Assembly (NCBI GenBank): GCA_022559845.1 | Contig: CM040126.1 | Coordinates: 230,026,641 to 230,090,640, forward strand | Origin: Amorphophallus konjac | Lineage: Eukaryota > Streptophyta > Magnoliopsida > Alismatales > Araceae | Reading direction: 5' to 3' | DNA: 64,000 nt | Shown: piece by piece, positions 1-10,122 of the stretch | How the letters are laid out: each line of letters opens with the position of its first letter | Numbering within the stretch: the stretch's first letter is position 1 | Notes under the pieces: generated by a model | What the model saw: the letters and a program-made list of their open reading frames with translations, nothing else | Databases searched by the model: none | Told to the model about the DNA's origin: nothing | Position numbers and translations under genes: made by a program

Positions 1-1336
1 GACTCCATGATGGTGTTAAGAGCTGTTGTGCACCGTGTTGTCGTGCTGTATTCGTTAGCCGACGTGTTGTGAAGGCTCATTTATCGTTTCAGGACGTGAA
101 GGTAAGCTGAGACTGATGCTTTTCCTTGTGCGTTGTGCTGAAGCTGGTGCTCTTCTTCTGTTGCACTTAGGCTCCTTGTAATCGGTTGTTCGCGAGATCG
201 GTACTCGTGGCGTGTTAATTGCGATTTTTGTTGATTGCGATGACGCCTGGTGTGTGCTGAGATGCGATTTCTGATGTTGTTCTGTTGCCTGTGCGCGTTG
301 TTGAGAGTGCAGCTACTTTGTGTGGGTTGGCTACCCGCTTGTCGTGAGGTTTGTTCTTTCTCGATGTGACTTCGTCTTGGCTTCTCGTGCCTTGACATTG
401 TCGCTACCGTGCCATTGCTGGTAGTTTTCGGGTGTTTGTATGCTGTTGGCATTGGTATTTGCGAGTGATGGGGAATTTGTCAGCATTCCTTGCTGATTGA
501 GTACCCTTTGCTCTGCATTTCTTTCTTGGTGTGGTGCTCTCGAGGCGTGTTGTTAGTCCTTGAGTTGAGTTAACCGAGATCGTTGTTGTCATTTTTCGTT
601 GTTGTGGGTCTTCTCTTGGTGAGCAGTCTGATGCGTGACCCGTTCCTGTGTGGTTGTGTGCTCAGCTGTTCTTGTGCCTTGTTGTGACCTTGCTTGCAGT
701 GGTGTTCCTTGGCTCTGTGTGTTGTGCGGAGCTGGAATCCTGCAGGTGGCCGTTGTGTTGTTTTGGCGCTGTTTCTTTATGATTTTGTGTTCTTATCTTG
801 GACCCTTGTCTTGTCAGTTAGCTTTGCTGTGCTCCCTTTTCCTCCGGTGGAGTTAGCTTGCGACTCGATCAGATGTGATATCTGAGTGAGTGCTGACTTG
901 ATGGTGTTTTTGGTCCAGTGGTGTTGTTGTCGTTGGCGTTCTGTGTGCCAGGTGTTCCCTGTTACCTTTGGCACTGGAGCCGATGATGTGGTCGAGCTGT
1001 CAGCTGAGAGGACTGTGTCTCCTTGTGTGAGCTGCCGCTTGCCGTGTTGTCGTTGTGTTTCTCGGTTGTCTGTTGTCGTGGCTGTCGTGTCTCTATTTCT
1101 GGTGAGACGTAAACGACGTTGCCCTTGCTTCGGAGATGTCAGATGTGTTCACTTTGGTGCCATACTCGTGCTGTAGACTTGTTGTCTTGGAAGCTAGAGT
1201 GTGTACCTGTAATTGTGATCTGACGGTGTTCCTCTGAGCTGTGTTTTCCGAGATTTGTGCTGTTGGGTTGTTCTTCCCTGCTTCTCCTTTGTTAGTCCTT
1301 AATTTCGAGGGTGAAATTTCATAAAGGAGGGGAGGA
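1..1336 (+). other. 3' internal region of a gypsy-like element lacking visible pol
   Basis: This GT-rich stretch carries no recognisable gag or pol domain in any frame; the short ORFs look like chance readings of low-complexity GT-rich DNA. It is assigned to an LTR element only because its last 50 bases match the layout of the complete Tekay element in this window. There, the block before the 3' LTR reads TTTCGAGGATGAAATTTC, then a purine tract, then the LTR. Here a near-identical TTTCGAGGGTGAAATTTC at about 1303-1320 precedes a purine tract and the LTR. I infer a large non-autonomous derivative whose 5' part lies outside the window. Confidence 0.55.
1321..1336 (+). other. Polypurine tract
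   Basis: ATAAAGGAGGGGAGGA directly abuts the TGTAATGCCC start of the LTR. This is the expected second-strand primer position and fixes the orientation as plus. Confidence 0.75.
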
Positions 1337-2383
1337 TGTAATGCCCTGGATCTTGATGGATCTTTTGCAGGTCTTGTTGGATCTTTGCTGGATCTTTTGG
1401 ATCTGTTTCGGATTGGTTTCGTGGAGTTTCGGTTCGCTTTTGTGGCTTCCGAGTTGAGTTTGACGAGCCATGTGGGTTTTTCTCACGTACTAGTTACGGA
1501 ACCCTACGGTGAGTTTGTTTGTCGATTCTCGAACTCGTGGATGCTACAGCGACGATGTACTCTTCGAGCCGGTCGTTTCGGCTATTTTTGCGTATTTTTC
1601 TAAATTTGTGCATTTTCGGCGCATTTTCAAAATTTTTGGAAATTAGGAAAATTTCCTAATTTCTTTTCTTTTTATTTCCTTTTTCCTCTCTCTTCCTCCT
1701 CACTCTCGCGATCTCACTCTCTCTCCCCCGTTCTCTCTCGTTCTTCCCCCTCTTTGGCCCCGGCTGCAGACGGAGCGATCGTGGGCGGGTTGGCGAGGCT
1801 GTGGAGCTGTCGAGGTGCGCGATGGGGCGAGGATCGGATCGATTCTGGTGCGATCCCGAACGGTGGATTCAAAGCCGGTGAAATCGGTTCGCGAGTGGAT
1901 TTCAGCGTGGTTTAGTCCCTTCGGGGCACGGTTTCTTCGGTGGAGGTAGGGTGACTGATCCTTACTTCGTCCTCTCTGTTTTCCCCGCCATTACACGTCG
2001 TTCGGCTAGGAAACGGTCGAGTTTGGGCTTATTTTGCCTAAACCGTGATTTTCGTGGTTTTTAGGGTCGGCCGGTAAACGGTGACCATTTGCGGCGTAGT
2101 TAGTTTCTAACTGACCGCAGGGATGTTAGGATCCCATCCACGTTGATTTCGTGTGATTTGGTGTTCATTCGAGGCCGGTAGAAGCCCGGGAACCTCGGTG
2201 ACCCATTTTGGGTGGATTTGATGAAATCGCCCGGATCGTGTTTTTTTGAGCTTGCATGTGGGGTTTTGAGTCCCCTGGTGTTGTCATTTGTCGTTGTGGT
2301 TTGTTTCCCCTACGTTTCGACGTGAATGGGGCATGGAACGGGCCGATTCGGCCATTCCTATGTTTTCCCGCCATATGGGAAGT

Positions 2384-3160
2384 AGCGGTCGTGCCAGCAA
2401 CCGTTACTTGCTTCTGACGGTCCTACGATAGACCGCCGTTTGATTTGGCGTTCTTGTGAGTTTTGGCTTCTGGGTGTGTGACGGCCTTGGTCTGGCGCCT
2501 CACACCCATGTAACGCGCCTGAACCTGTGCGTTACATGCCGTTTGTCGTTTTGTGGGTTGAGTATGGCGGTTCCTCTGACGGCCTGGTCCTGGCCGTTAC
2601 TTGCTGTTTGACCGACGTTTGACCTGTTGAGGCGGTGCCTCCAGCGGTCGTGTCCCTATCCGTTGTTTGAGTGTAACGCGCCTGCCCCTGGCCGTTACAT
2701 TCTGTTTTGGCCGAGCTTGGGTGGTTGTGCCCGTTGGAAGTAACGGATGTGCCCCCGTGCGTCGTCATGGTATAACGCGCTTGCCTCTGGCCGTCGTTTG
2801 TTGTTTTACGCTGGGTTGAGGGTGGCTGCGCCGTTGAAAGTAACGCGTAGGCTCCTGCGCGTCGTTTGGTTGTGACGCCTCTCCCCTGCCGCGTTGTTTG
2901 GTTGTAACGCGCCTGACGTTGTGCGTTACTTTGCTTTGATTTGGGTGGCTGTGCACGTTGTGAATAACGCGCTAACCCCCGTGCGTCGTTTGCTTATAAC
3001 GCGCCTAGTGCTGTGCGTTACTTGGCTTTAGTGTGGTTTTGTAGGTTGTCAGGGTGGTGAGCGACGGCCTGTTGCCTGTCTGTCGTTTGGGAAATAACGG
3101 CCCCGTCCTAGACCGTCGCATGTTTATAGCGGTCTAGGGCTCGTGCGTTACTTTCCTTGT
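2384..3160. repeat. Array of about 17 short imperfect palindromes (TAACGCGC...GCGTTA type)
   Basis: Units of about 25 bp have arms such as TAACGCGC and GTGCGTTA, or TGACGGCC and GGCCGTTA, around an 8-10-nt pyrimidine-rich loop. Starts are near 2384, 2415, 2479, 2511, 2570, 2640, 2672, 2741, 2773, 2841, 2873, 2905, 2964, 2997, 3061, 3094 and 3128. Spacing alternates between 32-34 and about 59-70 bp, so pairs of units form a longer repeat of about 95-100 bp. Between units there is no comparable conservation. Confidence 0.85.
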
Positions 3161-3852
3161 GTCTTGGTTTTCTGCCCGTTGATTCCTGTGTATCTTGGCT
3201 TGGCCTTGTGGTCTGCCCGTTGTCTCGTGGATGTCTCTTGACGTCCTATGAGGGTTAAGACTACGTTGTAAGGTAGCCAGGAGTCTCCTTACTTGCGGTA
3301 GGATAGTCTATCCTACTTTCGCTTGTATGCTGTTGTTGTTTGGTTCAGGTCAACTCGGTCTGACCTAGTGGTTGACGTGGGACCTTGTCTGTGCGTGTCT
3401 TGGCGGTTCTGTCCTGTCCGAGACACTGCTTCTGGATGCTTCGAGGTGTTGTTCTACCTCGGTTTACGTGTCCAGCTGTGCTGAGGGTTCTTGACGTTTC
3501 CCTTAGGTCTCCGTGTTGTTTTCTGCGGAGCGTGGTTTCTTCTGGCTTAGGATTAGACCAATTGGCGGCTTGTTCCGCTGTTTGTGACGATCTTGCCGTT
3601 GAGTCGTTTGACTCAAGGATCGTTACGTGGTAGGTCTAGTTGCCTGGTCCTGAGTCTGTGGGCGGTTGTTTAGCTACCTGGGTGCTTCGTCTTGCACGTG
3701 ACGGGCTTTTCTTAGCTGTCTGTGCTGTAGCGCCTGTGTTTTAGAGTTCGTGCCTTGTGAGCCTCCCCTAGTTATTGTAGCCCTAAGCTGTTTGGCGACC
3801 CACCGGGAGTGGTGGAGGTGTCCTTTTTCCTGTGGCGTTTGGTACGTACGGT

Positions 3853-3985
3853 TTTTAAGCTAGTTCCGTAGGCCCCGGCCAGCGGTAGCGTCCTACCGAG
3901 GGGAATACTAGCTAGAGGCCTGACCTAGTTAGAGGTCGGTGTGTGCACACGTGGTCAGGGACTGGGGACTTGCGCCGACGGGCGT
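3853..3985 (+). other. Conserved Tekay LTR stem-like block
   Basis: AAGCTAGTTCCGTAGGCCCC, a spacer, then GAGGGGAATACTAGCTAGAG and GCACACGTGGTCAGGGACT. The same order occurs in the Tekay LTRs at about 32170-32280 and 39240-39350. The AGCTAGT and ACTAGCT arms, with TCCGT against ACGGA or ACCGA, can form a long stem. It is retained although the surrounding LTR sequence is unalignable by eye. Confidence 0.6.
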
Positions 3986-5920
3986 GGCCCTGACTAGTCA
4001 CTCACAGTTGGTGCCGTTCCTTGGGACTTCTATTCCTTGGACTTGGTTCTCGTGTGTCTTGTCCTTGAGTGACATGACACTTGTGGCGCAGTGTAAGTCG
4101 TCAGTGGACGCAACTGGCTGTTCTTCTGGGAGGAGGGTGCTCCTGTCGCTTGGTGCTGTGACTCTCGCGTTTTCTTGTGCGCTGTGACCTTTGCGAGTTG
4201 CCCTCTTGTGGCTGTACTCGAGGTCAGTGTTTTGTCGTTTGCATGACATTCTAGTCTTGCGTGGGGCTGTGTGCACGACGTCTCCTGTCGTTATTTGCGT
4301 GTGTTTTCGGTGTCGGCATCTGCCTTCGCCTTTGTTTTGGCTGACGGATTGGGTTACCCTACTGCGCGAGTTTGGGGTCGACCGTCTGTTGCCGTTTGGA
4401 GTATTTTAGGGTGCCGAGTTCTCCTCGGTGGCCGTTGTTCCGTGTTTTACGGCCTCGCTCTTCTTTGTTGTTGAGCTCCCCTCTCCTGCCTGTTCCCTAC
4501 TCCTGCTGTACCTGTTCTGTTTATAGCTTTGTAGTGTAGCTTTTTCCTGCCTTGCTGCACCTGCTGTCTTTGTTGTTGCTTCCGTTGCTCTGTGCGTTTT
4601 TCAGTGGGGATTCGCATGACCCCTACTGAGTTTCTGTTGAGACTCACCCCTGTTGCTCTTCAGGTGGGTTTCGCCGTCTGCCTCTACCGTTCCTGGTGGA
4701 GTGCGTTCGCTGTAGCTGCCAGCTGTGCCTGCGTCGGGTCTTCCCCGACTTCAGTGTACGTTCCTTTCCGTCAGACTGCACTGTGATAGACTTGTTGTCT
4801 TTCCTTTGGGACTGGACTCTGTGTATAATTATAAAATTTGAATTATTAATGAAAAGGTAATTTTATTTCTGCTACTTTAGCAATCCATTGTAATGAAATT
4901 TAATTGCTTACTGTTATATCTGCTGGCTTCAATGTATTCCACACACACTCCTTTTTCCCTTCGGCGCTTTCCCGCGCTTGGGAGGCCTCGCGGGTCCCAT
5001 GTGGTATCACGTGTATTCGGTATTTATACCGGGTACACGGGGTATCCGGAATCCGGGTCGCTACATCATGTGCCTGAAGGAGTCAACTAGAAGTCAAAGA
5101 TAGATCCACTCGGACAGCTGAAGCCTCAAGCCACCTTGGAAGAAGTGTCGGGGACTCAACGTTTTGTCATCTCAGGTTTATACATCCACCACAGCTCGCT
5201 TAAGGCCGACTAATGGTCAGAGCCAATGATACCGACATCGAGACAATCGTGCTGGATATACCTCCATATTCCGTCTGACCAGGACGAGAATGTAACAGGC
5301 GGCTCTCGCCTGATGAAGAAGCCTCCCCGAGATGAAGAAGTGCCCCTGGCCCCTCAGAATAGGGAATCGAAGGCAATATCAGCGGAAAACTCGAGTCACC
5401 CGACCAGAGCACCCGGAACTCTGATGAGGTCCGTAAGCGACCGATGGATGACTCTGAAGGAGCAAGAACCCCCAGAGCGGTGGCTCATTCAATGAAAATG
5501 CTTCGTGCAAGCATAGGACGGCCCTGGAGAATCGATATTCTACCATAATAGCGTCACTAGCGAAAACTCTGAGATTTTCGTAAGATACACGCGGAATACC
5601 AGAATGATCCGAAAGTAGCCTCAAAGGCATACTAGCCATGCAGAAATCATCCCAGGGGTTATCATTTCAGTGAAGAAGGTCCACGTACTCTCTGAGAGTA
5701 GGTGGCAGCACAAACTGGTGTGCCGAAGGGCAAATCAGTGCAAATCCTGGGAAAATCGGTACGGGTTCTACACGTCCCAGAAATCTACGAAAGCCTCGAA
5801 TCAACACTTCAAAACATATTCTGGGACAACTGCACTAACTCCAAAGCTACTCTGGACGACGAGCTCTCACCGGGTTAATTTTGTGGTAAAATGCCAAAAT
5901 TACAAAAATGCCCCTAAATG

Positions 5921-6130
5921 GCTAAGTCGGTGGCACTATTTCGCCTGAGTCGGTGGAAGTCTTTGGAGCTGATTCAGTGGTGCCTCAAGGTTGATTCGGT
6001 GGCATGGGTAAGCTCGAGGCAGTGGCGGCAGTTGACACTAAGTCGGTGGCACTGGTACTAGAGTCGGCCACTCCCCTGCACGTTGAGGCGGTAGCGCACT
6101 TATGTGCATGATGAGTCGGCAGCGGTTCAC
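5921..6130. repeat. Degenerate TCGGTGGCAC repeats
   Basis: Eight or nine variants of (G/A)A(G/T)TCGGTGGCAC occur at irregular 20-35-bp spacing, just upstream of the TATA box at 6173. The motif core CGGTGGC recurs inside the palindromes at 18038-18143, which belong to the same pre-insertion sequence on the other side of element A. Confidence 0.6.
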
Positions 6131-6172
6131 CTATCTCGTCAGGGTTCCGATGCCCTATTTTGGACATTCGCG

Positions 6173-6180
6173 TATATAAA
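6173..6180 (+). promoter_or_regulatory. TATA box of a probable LTR promoter
   Basis: TATATAAA is followed by GGGCCCTTGGCCCTCAGAGA and a roughly 120-bp GA-rich leader. The start site would be near 6205-6215. The element it belongs to is not identified. Confidence 0.5.
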
Positions 6181-7652
6181 GGGCCCTTGGCCCTCAGAGA
6201 AGATGGGAGGGAGAAAAGAGGGAAGACCGAATAGAAGAAAGCGTGAGTAGTTGAAGGGAGCAAGCAGAAGAAGTCAGGGAGAAGAATCAAGGAGAGCAAG
6301 AAGAAGGTGGGTCTCGAAAGGGGCTCTACAATTTTTTTCTGTGGCTCTGTATTCTTCTCCCTTCAGCTTTTCCTTTTTTTTTGAGCAGTTCTTTTTCTTT
6401 TCCTCCTTCGAATTCCTCCAAGTGCTGTAATCCCTCCTCCTATTCTGTTGTAGCCAACGAAGAGGGTGAATAGAATAAGGCTCCAATTCCTTGTTGTAGC
6501 TTGAGTATATCTCCTTTCTCCATAATTTGTTTTGTTGCTAACTGTGGTTGTTTCTACCGATTCCACTTTGAGATTCCCAATCTTCCCCCCGAGCGTGAGG
6601 AGGCCCTCTGGGCTAAATTAACTACGAATCTTGTGACCGCTCATCTTGGGGGTCTTTAGATGTCCTTCTGTGTGACATTGGCTCGCAGCCACGCCCTTAG
6701 CGGGCCACAGTAAACTACCCCTCCCCAGGGGTTGTTCTTTTACCAATGGAGTGGTTTCATTTATGATCACGGGTTTGCTTGAGCGAATTATGAACGAGAG
6801 GCTGCTGAGTGCCCTTTCACTTGTCTCTGTCAGTTGTAAGGGCACCAGCGCACTCTGATAGTCGATGTAGCAGTAGTTCGCAACTTTCTTCCAGAACTAC
6901 CATATGCCCCTTTCGGTGTTCGATGATTTATCCCTGAAGGTTATCTCCCCCTCATGTCCTATCTCTGGTGACGACGGGTACGAGTTGCCTGTGGTGACCA
7001 TGACTGCTTACAGAGTGGGGCTTGCCTTATGGCAAAATAGAATGATTTGAGTTGCCTCTGAGACAGTTGGTAGTCGACGCGTGGGTTCTTCGATAGTTTC
7101 TAATTGTTCACGCCTGGGGAGGGGCACATCCACCGACCCTATCTGTTTAAACCCTAACAGGTTAACCTCACTCCGGGTTCCAGGGGGTCTGTCGCCCTGT
7201 CACATGTTCCCCTGGAAGCCCTTTGCATTGAGTGAGCCAAGGAAATTGCCATCGGTATGGCTACAATCAGAGACCCACTGCACCCCTGGATCATCACGAG
7301 TCTCTAGTAAGCTAGCCCTCGAGACTCTGTTCGTGATGACCCCAGGAACTGAGGTAGTCCACCTAGGCTCCCCAGTGTTTATGGTTTGGCACCGTCTACC
7401 GTTTGCCATGCCACTTGTCTAATTGAACATCTCCCTATAATGGGGAGATGCTGCCCAAATTTCCTCAGACGAGATTGTGTTTTTACGATGATTTTCTTTT
7501 AATCTCTGACAGATCATGGGACTATCTTATATGATTATGTTTGATACTCAGAAGGACCCATATATCAACGGTTGCCTAGTGCTGGAGTATGAACCTCACA
7601 CAGACGAACAAAAAAAGGGAGAACAGACAAGTAAACAAGAAAAGAACACATA

Positions 7653-7657
7653 TATAT
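7653..7657. repeat. Target-site duplication of element A (left copy)
   Basis: TATAT, identical to 17883-17887. The flanks are AT-rich, so identity alone is weak, but both copies sit exactly at the LTR ends. Confidence 0.75.
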
Positions 7658-8632
7658 TGTTAGTCTGTGAAGACTAGGTGCAATGGTGCACACACGGATT
7701 CAGAGGGGGGGGTGAATGAATCCCCTTTTCAAAAAAAATTCTTCCCAATTTGAAAGTTAATCAGTAAGCTATGCGGAATTAAAAATGATTGACTTTAACT
7801 GAATGTGAAGCACATTATCAAATACTTAGTGGCTGACTGTGAGCTATGTTGAGGCACACTAATTAACAGATTGTCAGTCTACGTAGTGGACTACTCTGCA
7901 GCAATTATGCAGTTTACAAAAATAATCTAGGTATGCAATGCATTCAAGAGAAACTCTGGCAGACTTGATTGAAAGTGAACCTAGACATTCATCTAGCGTA
8001 AAATGAATGACCAATCAAACCATAGTGCACAGAAGATTTTTAGGTGGTTCGGTCCTCCAGACCTATATTCACCCCACACTCCAACCAGAGTGTGGATTCC
8101 GCTGATACACAGCTTAAACTGCTGGGCCTTACAGCTTGCCTACAACCGCTGACTTACAGCTTGCTCCGCTGGGCAATACAATTTAGCCACCGCTGATTCA
8201 CAGCTTCAAACTAATGGGCCTTACAACTTATGCCACTACTGATTGACAGCTTCTGAAACGGTATGTAAAATGAAAAACACAAATGATAAAAATCAGCAAC
8301 AGAAATCTGGAATTAAAGCTCAGAAAATATAGCTCGCTCTGGAGCAATGTAGCTTGCATCTGATCCAGAAGCTACAAATCTTTTTTCTCCTTCGATCTTA
8401 CTGCTGCACTCTCTTCTACTTCATCAACCACATGAGCTGCTAGAAGTTCACTCACAGACGGCTTCTAACTCTCTCAAGATCTCTCTCCCTCTCTTTCTCT
8501 TTCTCTTTCTCTGGTTGCCGCTGGCTTTATGCCGCTCTCCCTTCTTTTCTTCTTCAGCTTGTTTTCTGCCACTCACACTTCTTTTCTTCTTCTGCCTTCT
8601 CCTTATTAACTTGTTCTTCTCTGCAGGTGCTC

Positions 8633-8639
8633 TTATATA
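8633..8639 (-). promoter_or_regulatory. TATA box, element A 3' LTR
   Basis: Minus strand reads CTATATAAGAGCACC. The 5' LTR counterpart at 16413-16419 reads CTGTATAAGAGC, a one-base weakening. Element C has TATAAAAGGAAGAGC at the corresponding place, so the TATA-to-AGAGCAC layout is shared. Confidence 0.65.
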
Positions 8640-9039
8640 GATAACAGGGGCACTGGAGCTAATTTGATGAAGACGATGATGCTCCCTCCGTCAGATGGCT
8701 CCACGTGGTAGGATCCCAGCGATCTCCAAACAGAATCACCTGGTCGTGTGGAGAGAATGTTCCCACCAATAAATTGGAAGATCACATGTCAGATGGAGGA
8801 AGTTCACTTTTCACGTGGCAGATGCTCCAGGCTACTTTCCATCTAGGATCACGTGCACCTAGATCTGCCATCTTGGGAACACGTGCCCAGTCATAAGCTC
8901 CGTGGGTCCACATGCCAGCTTCCAGCCTTTCTATGAACACGTGCCTACTTCAGTTCGTGCTCACGTGCTGCTTTGATCCTGTTAGTTTGAAGAAGGATGT
9001 TTCATCAAACACCTTGTGCACATGAGTCATAAGGGGTGC

Positions 9040-9730
9040 ACAGACTTTATAGTGTAACATGCAAACATCCACAGACCTTAGGTTTAGTCAAACAAGATGT
9101 GCACTAACTTTAAGTTGAGTATGTTACAGTACATGCACAGACTTGTATGACATGCCAGAGAATGTGCATCGACCTTAGTTTCTCATGTTAAAATGTGCAC
9201 ATACCTTAGTAAACATATATGCACAGATAGAAAAATGTGCACTGTCCATGCATGTAGACTAACAAAGTATGCACCAACCTTGTATTCAGACCAGCAGAAG
9301 GTGTATCGACTTGATATGCATAGTAGAAAGGTATGCACCGACCTTGACTTGTGCAAAGACCAACATGCACCGACCTTGTTTTCCATAGGGTAGACATGCA
9401 CCCACGTTCAATGTTTGGAGGGCACAATGTGCACCGACTCTAGTGATCAAAACATATGCAAGTGCTTAGACCTAAATAATGCATTATGACAAGGTGCACG
9501 AACCTCCTATGTGGATGATGCAAGATGTGCAAGGCAAATATGCACTGAGCTCATGTCAACATACAAACTAGCATTGACCTTAGTATGAATGTAATACAAC
9601 TAGCGTCGACCTTGGCTGTGTAAGAACACAACTAGCACCGACACTAGCTATGCATGAACTACAACTAGCATCGACCTTAGCTGTGTGAAAACACAACTAG
9701 CACCGACCCTAGTTATGCAGGATGCAACTG
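9040..9730. repeat. TGCACCGACCTT repeat array in element A U3 (left LTR)
   Basis: At least 13 units of (A/G)TGCACCGACCTTA or the variant TAGCATCGACCTTAG are visible. Clear ones lie near 9151, 9195, 9268, 9332, 9365, 9429, 9573, 9601, 9633, 9665 and 9697. Spacing is about 28-35 bp with AT-rich, poorly conserved spacers. The same array recurs in the other LTR (16800-17490) and in the U3 of element C (48868-49540). Confidence 0.85.
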
Positions 9731-10108
9731 GCGTTGACTCTATATAGGCACAATTTAGTATGAAGATCACGCACACCAGATCTTCGACCAAATGCCATGC
9801 ACACATGTTATTTAGTAAAATGTCATGTGCACCAACTTTTATGCAAACATGTTGACTTTATGTGCACAGTATTGACTTTATGTTGACTTTTGGTTGACCT
9901 GTGATGCATTGACTTATATGAACAGTTGTAGAAGGCTTTATGCAATGCTTATACAGAGACATCCACAAACATGCACAGACATACAGTCAACCACATATGA
10001 ACTATGATGCTCATGTGCAGTAGTTCATTCCATGTAACTCATAAATGACATCAATACATATGCATATGAGTCATAGTGTTTGTCATCATCAAAATGTAAT
10101 ATCCAACA

Positions 10109-10122
10109 TTCTCCCCCTTTTT
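10109..10122 (-). other. Polypurine tract of element A
   Basis: Minus strand AAAAAGGGGGAGAA abuts the LTR. Seven more CTCCCCC(T) blocks follow at about 10248, 10317, 10430, 10571, 10640, 10677 and 10723. Confidence 0.75.

Larger units (their letters stand above)
1337..5065 (+). mobile_element. 3' LTR, Tekay-like Ty3/gypsy family (3.7 kb)
   Basis: The LTR begins TGTAATGCCC after a purine tract and ends GGGTCGCTACA, so it has TG...CA termini. Its end closely resembles the GGTCGTCACA end of the complete Tekay LTR at 33062. About 3841-4000 shares a 150-bp block with that LTR, and both have an ACTGAGT...GACTCACCCC motif near the 3' end (here about 4625-4655). A 0.8-kb array of hairpin-like repeats sits in the middle. 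The length of 3729 bp is long for an LTR but close to the 3466-bp solo LTR at 44552. The partner LTR is outside the window, so no TSD can be tested. Confidence 0.75.
5066..7652. other. Unassigned old repeat DNA with a promoter-like segment
   Basis: I recognise no gene family in either strand. The stretch includes a run of degenerate TCGGTGGCAC motifs (5921-6130), a TATA box followed by a purine-rich leader (6173-6320), then pyrimidine-rich sequence. This order is typical of an LTR U3-R-U5 region, so an LTR fragment is my best guess. Short ORFs at 6618-6845 (minus) and 7081-7422 (plus) match nothing I know. The region continues after element A at 17888. Confidence 0.4.
7658..10108 (-). mobile_element. 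Element A 3' LTR
   Basis: In plus-strand reading it runs from TGTTAGTCTG to ATATCCAACA. It contains CT-rich tracts around 8460-8600, a TATA box (8633-8639 on the minus strand) and a repeat array at about 9040-9730 that lies in U3 upstream of that TATA box. Confidence 0.9.

Noticed and set aside
81..1176. ORFs of 60-123 codons on both strands in the GT-rich left end
   Set aside because: Low-complexity composition, no motif and no conserved partner elsewhere; best explained as chance ORFs.
2384..3160. CRISPR array
   Set aside because: Repeat units are imperfect palindromes with uneven spacing and variable arms inside a plant LTR; no cas genes and no uniform direct repeats.
7081..7422. 113-codon plus-strand ORF and its minus-strand overlap as a possible captured gene
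   Set aside because: No recognisable motif, no other support, and neighbouring frames are equally open; left as unassigned DNA.
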